Source: Trichocoleus sp. FACHB-46 (GTDB lineage Bacteria > Cyanobacteriota > Cyanobacteriia > FACHB-46). Taken from it: a DNA stretch of 32,320 nucleotides. Location of the stretch: NCBI RefSeq assembly GCF_014695385.1, contig NZ_JACJOD010000051.1, positions 1 to 32,320 of the forward strand. The letters are read 5' to 3'. Made by a program: the position numbers and the translations under genes. Every line of letters begins with the position of its first letter. The stretch's first letter is position 1. Positions 1-7,916 of this stretch are shown here, piece by piece. The notes beneath the pieces are model-generated. The model was not told the origin of the DNA. It was given only the letters and a program-made list of their open reading frames with translations, and did no database searches.

Positions 1-170
1 ATGCCATTGAGATACATTTTGATGCACAGTTGCTTGATGTCATCGGAGTAAGCCCAAGGACGGTAAGACTCGAGAAATTGGCGACCACACTGCTGGCACT
101 GATAGCACTGTCTGCCGCGACGGTGACCGTTTTTAGCCGTGTGAGTGGAGTGACATTGAGGACATTTCAT
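1..170 (-). CDS. IS1-family transposase, InsA-like N-terminus (partial)
   Basis: Reading the minus strand from the ATG at 170 gives an open frame of 56 codons that continues past the window edge. It starts MKCPQCHSTHTAKNG and carries a C4 zinc ribbon: CPQC near residues 3-6 and CQQC near 25-28, followed by GRQF. This is the N-terminal DNA-binding zinc ribbon of the IS1 InsA/transposase family. An upstream ATG at 178 is out of frame and stops after three codons, so 170 is the likely start. The rest of the transposase, including the catalytic region, lies outside the window, so intactness cannot be judged. Confidence 0.75.
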   Translation of the reverse strand, partial: MKCPQCHSTHTAKNGHRRGRQCYQCQQCGRQFLESYRPWAYSDDIKQLCIKMYLNG

Positions 171-200
171 ACCTTCATTGTGCCAAAGCCAGCATTACCC
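1..200 (-). mobile_element. Partial IS1-family insertion sequence (one end)
   Basis: The element runs off the left edge of the window. It holds the 5' part of an IS1-type transposase gene on the minus strand. On the minus strand, about 20 bp starting near 200 read GGGTAATGCTGGC, which resembles the start of an IS1 terminal inverted repeat, so I place the boundary at about 200. The other end and the target duplication are outside the window, so the boundary is an inference. Confidence 0.6.
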
Positions 201-250
201 TTTCAGCAACGCCAAGCAAATTAGTGGCTTTATACAGGCACGACGCAATC

Positions 251-349
251 ATGCAGGCTGGACAAATTCTCCAGGGGCGCTATCAACTTCAACAACCGCT
301 GAGGCAACCATTAGGGCAGGCCAGCCCGCAAGGTTCCGAATCAGAATGA
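251..349 (+). pseudogene. Remnant of the 5' end of a Ser/Thr protein kinase gene
   Basis: A frame starting at ATG 251 reads MQAGQILQGRYQLQQPL, which matches the characteristic opening of many cyanobacterial Ser/Thr kinases (I-L-x-G-R-Y-x-L-x-x-x-L just before the glycine-rich loop). After about 20 residues the similarity fades and the frame stops at 349 after 32 codons. No kinase catalytic motifs such as HRD or DFG follow in any frame. It lies about 50 bp from the inferred IS1 end, so transposition-linked loss of the rest of the gene is plausible. The match is short, so confidence is moderate. Confidence 0.45.
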
Positions 350-755
350 TTGTTAGGCACGCAACTCCTCAGACCGTTTTAGAAAGTTTCAGCGATCGAG
401 TACTACGGCAGAATCATGGTTTCAGACCATCACTTTTGAGTGATTTATGCCAATTCTAGTTCAACGAAACTTGATGGCATTGTTTTACGTGTATCTGGAC
501 ACAACCCCTGAAAGACTTATAGAACAGGAATTCTAGACGAAACCATAGGTTTCTGTTCAAATGCCCTCGCTGGTCCTTCCAGAATCCAAACCTGTCGCAG
601 GTAAAGTTGGCAGGGAGGCGCTTGATTGCAAAACTTTTGTTAGTTACGGCTGAGACAATGTATGAAGCCAGTTAATGGCACAATCTCAGGTCAAGACACC
701 TGAAAGCGGCGCTGTTCCTGCTGATGGAAGGTGCTGCCCATCCTAAGAGGACAAA
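350..755. other. Non-coding stretch before the cupin gene
   Basis: No convincing gene is visible here. The only structure seen is a short palindrome, GAAACC-ATA-GGTTTC (about 539-553), flanked by GAACAG and TGTTC. Its function is unknown. The promoter of the cupin gene should lie here, but I cannot identify clear -35/-10 boxes. Confidence 0.4.
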
Positions 756-1136
756 ATGAGTACGACTAGGATATTCGACAGTTCTCAATTTCTTCAGCCA
801 ACCGAGGGGGAGCCTATTCGCTCGGTTGTTACAGACTCTAAAGATGCTGTCGTCGTTGCCTGGTATGTCAAGCCAGGACAAACGATTCTCCCTCATGTCC
901 ATCCCCGTGGCCAAGATACCTGGACCATTTTATCTGGGAAGGGAGAATATTATCTAGATCAAGTAGGCACAACACAACCCATCATTGCCGGGGATATAGT
1001 CGTTGCTTTTATGGGCTGTGTGCATGGAGTCATTAATAATGGTGAGGAGCCATTAGTTTTTATTTCAGTTGTGTCCCCAAGCGACGCCGGATATCACTTG
1101 GTCTCATTAGAAGATGCTTTCGTGATTGAGTCGTAG
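756..1136 (+). CDS. Single-domain cupin protein
   Basis: 126 residues, a typical length for a lone cupin barrel. The first cupin motif is visible as HVH (H47, H49) followed by a Q/D pair near 53-54 where many cupins have Glu, then a Gly-rich turn (SGKGEYYL). The second motif contains H90 (GCVHGVINNGEEPL). These residues suggest a bound metal; the substrate cannot be read from sequence. No signal peptide or membrane segment is visible, so it is probably cytosolic. The start is ATG 756, with AGAGGA about 6 bases upstream. It stands alone: remnants lie upstream and a long non-coding region lies downstream. An enzyme such as a dioxygenase and a small-molecule sensor are both possible. Confidence 0.8.
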   Translation: MSTTRIFDSSQFLQPTEGEPIRSVVTDSKDAVVVAWYVKPGQTILPHVHPRGQDTWTILSGKGEYYLDQVGTTQPIIAGDIVVAFMGCVHGVINNGEEPLVFISVVSPSDAGYHLVSLEDAFVIES

Positions 1137-1500
1137 TACAAATAAAATTGCTCTAGGTACCTCAGAATCGTTAAATAGAGCTTGAGCTAAGGCTTCCGTG
1201 ATTGCTCCTCCGAGTTTTTAGACCCGCTGCCGTCTTCTCCTGCCTCAGCCCGCTGCGCCTTAAAAATTAGTCCTAGCGGATAAGGATGCCAGTTTTCCAC
1301 TGGGGCTAAATTGGACAAGTTCCCTGGATGAGTCAGGGGGCATGAAAGGGCGTGATCAAAATACAGCGATCGCACCTCTTGATTTTTCGGTTTGCAATGA
1401 GGTGTTGTACGTTTCTTGCAAACATTGCCGAAAAGGAATAGTGGCGTGCTTTTTGTAGTACGCCTCAAACGATTGAAAATTCAAGCGATCACAAGCATGA

Positions 1501-1530
1501 CAATGCCGAAGTTAGTCATCTTCGGCATTG
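1501..1530. other. Perfect inverted repeat / hairpin
   Basis: CAATGCCGAAG (1501-1511) is exactly complementary to CTTCGGCATTG (1520-1530), with an 8-nt loop. There is no T-tract on either side, so a standard Rho-independent terminator is not supported. It could be a structured RNA end or part of a repeat. Confidence 0.5.
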
Positions 1531-1743
1531 ATGCTGGATATGAACGACCAAGTTCAGCGGTAGCTAGTGACTTATGATTCCTGAGAATAACCTTTATTCC
1601 ACCGCTGCAATAGCTCGTTGGGCTACTGCTCCGACTGCTGGCTTGGCGGTGTCAACGATCTAAAAACCATAGATAAAATTCTATACAAGCAAAAGGTTTT
1701 TTCTTTGTCACTCTATAGATAACATCACTCAGAGTAGCGTACA

Positions 1744-1767
1744 GTTAAAAACATCAAATGATTTAAC
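1744..1767. promoter_or_regulatory. Candidate operator in the sbtA upstream region
   Basis: GTTAAA (1744-1749) and TTTAAC (1762-1767) form a 6-bp inverted repeat with 12 bp between the arms, about 220 bp upstream of the sbtA start in AT-rich DNA. Its size is compatible with a LysR-type operator, which would fit known carbon-limitation control of sbtA, but the match to any specific consensus is weak. Confidence 0.25.
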
Positions 1768-1988
1768 TATTACGATTTAGTTTTTCAGAACTTGAAGCCG
1801 CTTGGCAATCATTCTCGACAGTCTGCTGTTGAGGATGATTTGAGCGCGCGATCGTAGATGCCAGATTCCATTGTCCAGCCGATTTTTATCTGTATCCGAT
1901 CCTTTCTATGAAATGGGTCGCTTCTAGCAAGTGCATTTAGTTTGTTTATTGCAACACTCCTCGTCAGAGGAGGCACAAGGAGGTATTC

Positions 1989-3191
1989 GTGGATTTTTTG
2001 TCCTTGTTTTTAATGGACTTCGTTAAGCAGTTGCAGTCCCCAACACTCGGCTTTTTGATTGGGGGTATGGTCATTGCCGCCCTTGGTAGCGAATTGGTAA
2101 TTCCAGAGGCGATTTGTCAGATCATCGTCTTCATGCTGCTCACCAAAATCGGTCTGACCGGTGGTATTGCGATCCGCAATTCCAACCTAACAGAGATGAT
2201 TTTACCCGCAGCGTTTGCTGTAGCAGTAGGGATTCTTGTTGTATTCATCGCGCGCTATACGTTAGCCAAGCTGCCGAAGGTCAAAACCATAGATGCGATT
2301 GCGACCGGGGGGTTGTTTGGTGCGGTGAGTGGCTCTACCATGGCCGCCGCCCTGACACTCCTGGAAGAACAAAAAATGCCATACGAGGCATGGGCTGCCG
2401 CACTCTATCCTTTCATGGATATCCCAGCGCTCGTCACGGCGATTGTGGTAGCCAACATTTATCTCAACCACAAGAAGCGTAGTGCAGCAGGCGAGTCTCT
2501 CAGCAAGCAGGAGTATTCCAGTCCCGCAGGCGAATATACCAGTCCCGCAAGCGCGGCTTTAAGTCCCGCAGGCGCATCTCTCCCTGCAGGCACGGCTTTC
2601 AGTACCACAGACGATTATCCCAGTCCCGCAGGTGCTTATCCTAGCAGCCGACAAGAGTATCTCAGACAGCAGCAGTCTGCGGATAACCGGGTCAAGATAT
2701 GGCCGATCGTGAAGGAAAGCCTCCAGGGACCTGCTCTATCGGCAATGTTGCTCGGCATTGCTCTTGGCCTGTTCACTCAGCCGGAAAGTGTCTATAAAAG
2801 CTTCTACGACCCTCTCTTCCGCGGCTTGCTTTCGATCTTGATGCTAGTCATGGGTATGGAGGCTTGGTCAAGACTTGGCGAACTGCGCAAGGTAGCCCAG
2901 TGGTACGTCGTGTATAGCGTAGTGGCACCACTGGTGCATGGGTTCCTCGCCTTCGGTCTCGGCATGATTGCCCACTACGCCACAGGATTCAGCATGGGTG
3001 GTGTTGTCATCCTGGCCGTCATCGCCGCCTCCAGTTCAGACATCTCAGGTCCGCCCACGTTGCGAGCCGGTATCCCGTCAGCCAATCCTTCTGCCTACAT
3101 CGGTGCCTCCACAGCTATCGGTACACCCATTGCGATTGGCTTGGCAATACCGCTCTTCCTCGGTCTTGCCCAAGCAATCGGCGGTAGCTAA
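1989..3191 (+). CDS. sbtA: Sodium-dependent bicarbonate transporter SbtA
   Basis: 400-residue inner-membrane protein of the SbtA family, which imports HCO3- with Na+ as part of the CO2-concentrating mechanism. Family blocks are clear: GFLIGGMVIAALGSELVIP near residue 21, GGLFGAVSGSTMAAAL near 107, the YPFMDIPALVT segment near 140, and the second half with SSSDISGPPTLRAGIPSANP. Hydrophobic segments fill the N- and C-terminal halves as expected. The start is GTG 1989, set by a strong AAGGAGG five bases upstream; the second Met at codon 9 lacks such a site. The protein is about 25 residues longer than the usual ~374. The extra length lies in the central cytoplasmic loop (about residues 165-230), which contains heptapeptide repeats. 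sbtB follows after 39 bp and is probably co-transcribed. Confidence 0.95.
   Translation: MDFLSLFLMDFVKQLQSPTLGFLIGGMVIAALGSELVIPEAICQIIVFMLLTKIGLTGGIAIRNSNLTEMILPAAFAVAVGILVVFIARYTLAKLPKVKTIDAIATGGLFGAVSGSTMAAALTLLEEQKMPYEAWAAALYPFMDIPALVTAIVVANIYLNHKKRSAAGESLSKQEYSSPAGEYTSPASAALSPAGASLPAGTAFSTTDDYPSPAGAYPSSRQEYLRQQQSADNRVKIWPIVKESLQGPALSAMLLGIALGLFTQPESVYKSFYDPLFRGLLSILMLVMGMEAWSRLGELRKVAQWYVVYSVVAPLVHGFLAFGLGMIAHYATGFSMGGVVILAVIAASSSDISGPPTLRAGIPSANPSAYIGASTAIGTPIAIGLAIPLFLGLAQAIGGS
2520..2642 (+). repeat. 21-nt tandem repeat inside sbtA (heptapeptide repeats)
   Basis: Units begin at 2520, 2541, 2562, 2580, 2601 and 2622, i.e. spacings of 21, 21, 18, 21 and 21 nt. The best copies share AGTCCCGCAGGCG; others are diverged. 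A related copy lies at 2481. The reading frame is kept, giving units such as SPAGEYT, SPASAAL, SPAGAS, LPAGTAF, STTDDYP and SPAGAYP in the cytoplasmic loop joining the two halves of SbtA. The conserved DNA core together with diverged flanks looks like a minisatellite-type expansion. Confidence 0.85.
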
Positions 3192-3563
<372 letters not shown>

Positions 3564-3587
3564 ATCGAGACGATGCAGACCCAAATG

Positions 3588-3611
3588 GCCGGGTAATGAC
3601 CCCGGCTTTTT
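3588..3611 (+). terminator. Rho-independent terminator of sbtAB
   Basis: GCCGGG (3588-3593) pairs with CCCGGC (3601-3606) across a 7-nt loop and is followed by five T residues (3607-3611). It begins 25 bp after the sbtB stop codon. A second, weaker ACCG/CGGT hairpin followed by a run of T lies at about 3642-3666. Confidence 0.85.
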
Positions 3612-3723
3612 ATTGGCCGTTACTCAAAAATCCAAAGCATGACCGTCCTTGATCGGTTGCTTTTTTCATACCCCCGCCATTTTATAACTACCTCAAACCC
3701 TTAACCTTCATCGCTTTAAACTC

Positions 3724-5133
3724 ATGATTTCGTCCAACTTTCTGCCTCCTTTCAGTGGGGGGATAGCTGCTCTCATGGCTCCGATACCATTCCTGGCAAC
3801 CGTTGTTGCTGAAGATTCACCCATTATTCTGTCTGGCGTATTGCTGACGCTGGTGGTGATTTATTTGGCCAGCAAGTTCGGCGCAGAGGTCGCTAGGCGA
3901 TTGGATTTTCCGCCTGTCCTGGGGGAACTAGTCGCTGGTGTGATTGTCGGCGTTTCGGCGTTGCACCTGGTGATCTTTCCCGAAGGGGGGCTATCTGCAT
4001 CTGATTCGGTGATTATGACGGCGCTGCAAGGATTGAATCAATTGGCACCGGATGCGCTGACCCGGATCTTTGAGTCGCAAAGTGAAGTGATTTCGGTTCT
4101 GGCTGAAATCGGTGTGATTATTCTGCTGTTTGAAATTGGATTGGAATCCGATCTGCGGCAACTGAAGGAAGTGGGCATTCAAGCTACGGTCGTTGCCTGT
4201 GTCGGAGTTGCGGCACCTTTTGCGGCGGGCACGGCAGGGTTAATGATGCTCTTTCATGTCGCAGCAATTCCAGCGATTTTTGCGGGGGCTGCGTTAACGG
4301 CAACGAGTATCGGCATTACCTCTAAAGTGTTGTCAGAGTTAGGTCAACTCAAATCCAAAGAAGGGCAAATCATTGTTGGCGCAGCGGTGATTGATGATGT
4401 TCTCGGCATTATTGTCCTGGCTGTAGTCGCTAGCTTAGCCAAAACTGGTGAGATTGATATCGCCAATGTCATTTACTTGATTGTCAGCGCTACCGCATTT
4501 TTAATTGGATCAGTTTTGTTGGGGGGTATCTTTAACAAAAGTTTTGTGGCGATCGTGGATCAGCTCAAAACCCGTGGAAATATTGTTATTCCGGCATTCA
4601 TCTTCGCTTTCTTTATGGCATTTTTAGGTAACGCCATTCACCTTGAAGCAATTTTGGGTGCCTTTGCAGCGGGTTTGGTGCTTGATGAAACCGATGCTCG
4701 GAACGAGTTAGATGAATTAATCAAACCGATCGCCGATTTACTGGTACCAATCTTCTTTGTGACGGTGGGAGCGCGTGCCGATCTCAGTGTTCTGAACCCG
4801 ATGGTACCGGAGAATCGGGCGGGACTATTGATTGCTGTCTTTTTGGTAAGGGTGGCGATCGTTGGCAAACTGGTGACGGGCTGGGGAGTGTTTGGATTAC
4901 CCGAAATCAATCGCTTCGCGATCGGGGTTGGGATGATCCCTCGAGGTGAGGTAGGTCTGGTGTTTGCTGGCATCGGCTCAGCTAGCGGCGTTTTAGATAA
5001 GCCACTGGAGGTGTCGATCATTATCATGGTGATCTTGACAACTTTTCTGGCTCCACCTTTTTTGCGGGTTGCCTTCTCATCCACTAACCCCATCCCAGAA
5101 CCTACGACTCCTGTAGAAGCAGCGAGTGAGTAA
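3724..5133 (+). CDS. nhaS3: CPA2-family Na+/H+ antiporter, NhaS3-like
   Basis: 469 residues with about 12 hydrophobic segments. The family signature ISVLAEIGVIILLFEIGLESD lies at about 123-143, and VIDDVLGIIVL at about 222-232 contains the paired Asp (D224, D225) used for ion exchange in electrogenic antiporters. The region LPPVLGELV-like (FPPVLGELVAGVIVG, 62-76) is typical of cyanobacterial NhaS3/NapA proteins, whose usual length is about 460. It probably exports Na+ in exchange for protons. Position between sbtAB and the mrp genes suggests it recycles Na+ brought in with bicarbonate. The start is uncertain: ATG 3724 has no clear ribosome-binding site, and ATG 3775 is an alternative that would remove 17 residues. 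The mrp operon starts 48 bp downstream. Confidence 0.88.
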   Translation: MISSNFLPPFSGGIAALMAPIPFLATVVAEDSPIILSGVLLTLVVIYLASKFGAEVARRLDFPPVLGELVAGVIVGVSALHLVIFPEGGLSASDSVIMTALQGLNQLAPDALTRIFESQSEVISVLAEIGVIILLFEIGLESDLRQLKEVGIQATVVACVGVAAPFAAGTAGLMMLFHVAAIPAIFAGAALTATSIGITSKVLSELGQLKSKEGQIIVGAAVIDDVLGIIVLAVVASLAKTGEIDIANVIYLIVSATAFLIGSVLLGGIFNKSFVAIVDQLKTRGNIVIPAFIFAFFMAFLGNAIHLEAILGAFAAGLVLDETDARNELDELIKPIADLLVPIFFVTVGARADLSVLNPMVPENRAGLLIAVFLVRVAIVGKLVTGWGVFGLPEINRFAIGVGMIPRGEVGLVFAGIGSASGVLDKPLEVSIIIMVILTTFLAPPFLRVAFSSTNPIPEPTTPVEAASE

Positions 5134-5181
5134 CGATTTTGCATCTTTTGATCTTGTGTGACGTGTTTTCTGAAGGTGCTT

Positions 5182-5541
5182 ATGCAGATGTTATTAGAAG
5201 AATCTGTGTTGGAGGCCTGTGCTTTAGCCACTATTTTATTAGGCTTCTTTGGCATCATCCTGAAGAAGAACCTGGTCATGAAAATCATCTCTATGGATGT
5301 GATGAGTACTGGGGTGATTGCCTACTACATCGTCATAGCAGCGCGAGATGGTTTGTATACGCCTATTGTTACTAAGGGAATGCAGCAAGCCTATGCCGAC
5401 CCCGTACCTCAGGCGGTCATCCTGACGGCAATTGTGATTGGCTTTTCAATTCAGGCTCTGATGCTGGTCGGTGTAATGAAGCTGTCGCGTGATAATCCCA
5501 CCTTGGAAAGCAACGAGATTGAGCGGAATCAAACATTATGA
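5182..5541 (+). CDS. mrpC: Mrp antiporter subunit C (NuoK-like)
   Basis: 119 residues with three transmembrane helices at about 10-28, 33-53 and 77-100. The signature DPVPQAVILTAIVIGFSIQA (73-92) is characteristic of MrpC/MnhC and the related NuoK. As part of the multi-subunit Mrp Na+/H+ antiporter it sits in the cytoplasmic membrane next to the MrpD-type subunit. I chose ATG 5182 because GAAGG lies five bases before it; an upstream in-frame GTG at 5158 would add eight unlikely residues. It overlaps the next gene by 4 bp (ATGA), indicating translational coupling. Confidence 0.88.
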   Translation: MQMLLEESVLEACALATILLGFFGIILKKNLVMKIISMDVMSTGVIAYYIVIAARDGLYTPIVTKGMQQAYADPVPQAVILTAIVIGFSIQALMLVGVMKLSRDNPTLESNEIERNQTL

Positions 5542-6980
5542 CAGCCCTTACTTTGTCCTGGATCGGATTTCCGTTTGCGGTGGGTTTTCTGATTTACCTG
5601 TTACCTCGCCTCTCGCGATCACTTGCCCTGGCTGGCACTCTAGCTTCGGTCGCCTATTCTATATGGCTATTTCTTGCATCCGAACCCATTACGCTACGGT
5701 TATTGGATAACTTTGGGGTTAGCCTGCTGTTAGATCCGTTAGCAAGTTTCTTTATTCTGACCAATGCTCTCGTTACAACTGCTGTCATTTTTTATTGCTG
5801 GCAGAGTGACCGCTCTGCCTTCTTTTTTGCACAAACTCTGATCCTTCACGGTAGTGTGAATGCAGCGCTGATCTGCTCTGATTTGATTAGTTTATATGTA
5901 GCACTAGAGGTTTTGAGTATTGCTGCATTCTTGCTCATTACTTATCCGAGAACAGATCGATCGATCTGGGTTGGACTGCGCTATTTATTCATTAGCAACA
6001 TAGCGATGCTGTTCTATTTGGTGGGAGCAGTACTGGTCTATAAAGCCCATCATTCCTTTGATTTTGAGGGATTACGGGGAGCACCTTATGAAGCGATCGC
6101 CCTCATTTTTTTAGGTCTGCTGACTAAGGCAGGTGTATTTGTATCAGGCCTCTGGCTCCCGCTCACCCACTCTGAGTCAGAATCGCCCGTTTCGGCTCTG
6201 ATGTCTGGGATGGTTGTAAAGGCAGGGATTCTGCCGATGGCACGTTTCGCCCTTTTTCTAGAAGAGATAGACCCAATTGTGCGTTTTTTTGGGGTAGGAA
6301 CGGCACTGTTGGGGGTGTTCTATGCAGTCTTTGAGAAGGATGTAAAACGGATGCTGGCATTCCATACGGTGTCGCAGTTGGGCTTCATCCTAGCGGCTCC
6401 AGAGGTTGGCGGGTTCTATGCCCTAACCCACGGGTTGGTAAAGGCTTCTCTGTTTTTACAAGCCGGGAAGTTGCCCAGTCGCAGTTTCAAAGACCTTAAC
6501 CAGCGATCGCTCCATACTCCCCTCTGGATTGCCCTCGTGATTGCCAGCTTCTCAATTTCAGGATTTCCTTTGCTGTCGGGTTTTGGGGCAAAGGTGTTAA
6601 CCATGAAGAATCTGCTGCCTTGGCAGGTGATTGCGATGAACATTGCTGCTTTAGGAACATCTATTTCGTTTGCGAAGTTCATCTTTTTACCCCACAAAAA
6701 CCTAAATGAGTCAGAGCGGCCATCTCTTCAACCAGGTTTTTGGGCTGCGATGGTGCTGCTTCTGGGTGGATTGTTCGCGGCGAACGTTGTGTATTACGAG
6801 GCATATACCTTCACAAATATTGTGAAGCCTTTAGGCACCATCTTCCTGGGGTGGATTCTTTACCTGGCAATTTTCCGGCAGGTAGTTCTGAAACTACCCC
6901 GTGTTCTGGAAGAATTTGAACATTTAGTCGGGGTTATGGGCCTAAGTTTAGTCGTGCTCTTCTGGATGGCAATGGCATGA
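5538..6980 (+). CDS. mrpD: Mrp antiporter subunit D (NuoM/N-like ion-translocating subunit)
   Basis: 480-residue polytopic protein of the proton-conducting membrane transporter family (NuoL/M/N, MrpA/D). Residues expected to carry charge through the membrane are visible: E124 in YVALEVLSIAAF, K197 in GLLTKAGVF and K228 in GMVVKAGILP. The stretch FEKDVKRMLAFHTVSQLGFIL at about 294-314 is the usual loop-helix motif. It is the only NuoL/M/N-like subunit in this operon: no full-length MrpA N-terminal module is present. It overlaps the genes on both sides by 4 bp. Some cyanobacterial annotations call such genes ndhD-like, but the Mrp context argues for an antiporter subunit. Confidence 0.88.
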   Translation: MTALTLSWIGFPFAVGFLIYLLPRLSRSLALAGTLASVAYSIWLFLASEPITLRLLDNFGVSLLLDPLASFFILTNALVTTAVIFYCWQSDRSAFFFAQTLILHGSVNAALICSDLISLYVALEVLSIAAFLLITYPRTDRSIWVGLRYLFISNIAMLFYLVGAVLVYKAHHSFDFEGLRGAPYEAIALIFLGLLTKAGVFVSGLWLPLTHSESESPVSALMSGMVVKAGILPMARFALFLEEIDPIVRFFGVGTALLGVFYAVFEKDVKRMLAFHTVSQLGFILAAPEVGGFYALTHGLVKASLFLQAGKLPSRSFKDLNQRSLHTPLWIALVIASFSISGFPLLSGFGAKVLTMKNLLPWQVIAMNIAALGTSISFAKFIFLPHKNLNESERPSLQPGFWAAMVLLLGGLFAANVVYYEAYTFTNIVKPLGTIFLGWILYLAIFRQVVLKLPRVLEEFEHLVGVMGLSLVVLFWMAMA

Positions 6981-7360
6981 TTGCACATATCATTTTTCGA
7001 TTGGTAATCTGGTTCTTGCTAACGGCTAACCTGAGTGTGGCAAACATCATCATTGGTGTGAGCGTTGCATTACTGTTACCTCGCGGCGCAACTTCACCTA
7101 CACGACTGAAGGAGTTGCTACAAGCAATATGGAAAATTGTTCAAGCCGTTCCCCAAGCCTACTCGGAAGCCATTCAACTGATTTTGCAACCCCATACTCA
7201 GGAAGAAATCGTGATGGAGCGGGTCAAGGCGAGACGAACACCTGGCCTTATCTTCCTGGATATATTTCTAATTACCTTTACCCCTAAAACCACCGTCTTG
7301 AAGTATCACGAAGACGGCTGGTACGAAGTTCATCGTGTATGCAGGAGGAAACAGCCATGA
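6977..7360 (+). CDS. mrpE: Mrp antiporter subunit E
   Basis: 127 residues. Two hydrophobic stretches near the N-terminus (about 4-35) are followed by an amphipathic cytoplasmic part. The segment TPGLIFLDIFLITFTPKTTVLKYHEDGWYEVHRV near the C-terminus matches the family core, in which MrpE-type proteins carry a conserved TPGT-like stretch. The exact job of MrpE is not established; it is needed for full antiporter activity in studied bacteria. It overlaps mrpD and mrpF by 4 bp each, so all subunits are probably made from one message. Confidence 0.85.
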   Translation: MIAHIIFRLVIWFLLTANLSVANIIIGVSVALLLPRGATSPTRLKELLQAIWKIVQAVPQAYSEAIQLILQPHTQEEIVMERVKARRTPGLIFLDIFLITFTPKTTVLKYHEDGWYEVHRVCRRKQP

Positions 7361-7614
7361 TTCTCAACCTAGCCTTAATGGCGATGATTGTGGCACTGCT
7401 GATTCCTCTCTACGAAGCATGGAAAGATGAAGACATCTGGCAAACCATGCTGGCATTTTCTAGCGTGGCAACGAAAGCTGCGGTGATGATTCTGCTAATT
7501 TCGGTGTTGAGAGATGACTGGATGTTGGGTGTTGCGGGTGTCATTATCCTGAGTGTGGGAGATGCCGGATTTATGCTGCTGGCCCATATTCTCAAGCGGA
7601 TGGGGGATTCATGA
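7357..7614 (+). CDS. mrpF: Mrp antiporter subunit F
   Basis: 85 residues with three predicted transmembrane helices and little else, as in other MrpF proteins. The core block with conserved charged residues reads LISVLRDDWMLGVAGVIIL. I chose ATG 7357 rather than 7339 because an AGGAGG lies nine bases upstream and the start overlaps the mrpE stop as ATGA, the pattern seen along the operon. It also overlaps mrpG by 4 bp. Confidence 0.85.
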   Translation: MILNLALMAMIVALLIPLYEAWKDEDIWQTMLAFSSVATKAAVMILLISVLRDDWMLGVAGVIILSVGDAGFMLLAHILKRMGDS

Positions 7615-7916
7615 TTAAGCTGTTGAGCGACCTCTGTATTGGAGTTGGGTTAATCTTCTGGTTCTGGGGTACTTCGTCTCTGTTGACTCGGCGATCGGTG
7701 CTATTTAAACTCCACAACCTTTCGGTGTCGGACACCTTAGGGTCGATCAGCATCATTACAGGTCTGCTCCTGCTCCGCCCCCGTGAGTGGCCGCTCCTGC
7801 TCCTGGCAATTCTTTCCCTGGCTCTATGGAATACGATGCTGGGCTATGTCCTGGCCTATTGCTCCAGCAGCAGCCCCATGCGTACCCTCAATTTTAGGAG
7901 GCGTAGTGATGGATAG
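7611..7916 (+). CDS. mrpG: Mrp antiporter subunit G
   Basis: 101 residues with three hydrophobic helices. The LTRRSVLFKLHNLSVSDTLG stretch at about 25-44 corresponds to the MrpG signature (R-x-P-D-x-Y/H-R-L-H-A-x-S-K-x-x-T-L-G in other bacteria), though it is diverged at the Pro-Asp positions. The C-terminus ends in a short polar tail whose coding DNA contains the ribosome-binding site of the next gene (TTTTAGGAGG, ending at 7901). It overlaps mrpF by 4 bp and the next gene by 8 bp. Confidence 0.82.
   Translation: MIKLLSDLCIGVGLIFWFWGTSSLLTRRSVLFKLHNLSVSDTLGSISIITGLLLLRPREWPLLLLAILSLALWNTMLGYVLAYCSSSSPMRTLNFRRRSDG

Larger units (their letters stand above)
1137..1988. other. Long intergenic region upstream of sbtA
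   Basis: About 850 bp without a gene I can support. It contains an open frame on the minus strand (1187-1468, 93 codons) with no ribosome-binding site or recognisable domain; I treat it as non-genic or repeat-derived. A perfect 11-bp hairpin lies at 1501-1530, and an AT-rich part (about 1660-1800) probably contains the sbtA promoter. SbtA genes are normally induced by carbon limitation through LysR-type regulators (CcmR/NdhR, CmpR), so operators are expected here, but I cannot assign one with confidence. Confidence 0.45.

Noticed and set aside
539-553. GAAACC-ATA-GGTTTC palindrome as an operator
   Set aside because: Short, isolated, and not at a recognisable promoter position.
4638-5288. A 216-codon open frame on the minus strand inside the NhaS3-like gene
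   Set aside because: Low-complexity Ser/Thr/Lys-rich translation, fully antisense to a well-supported antiporter gene; a shadow frame.
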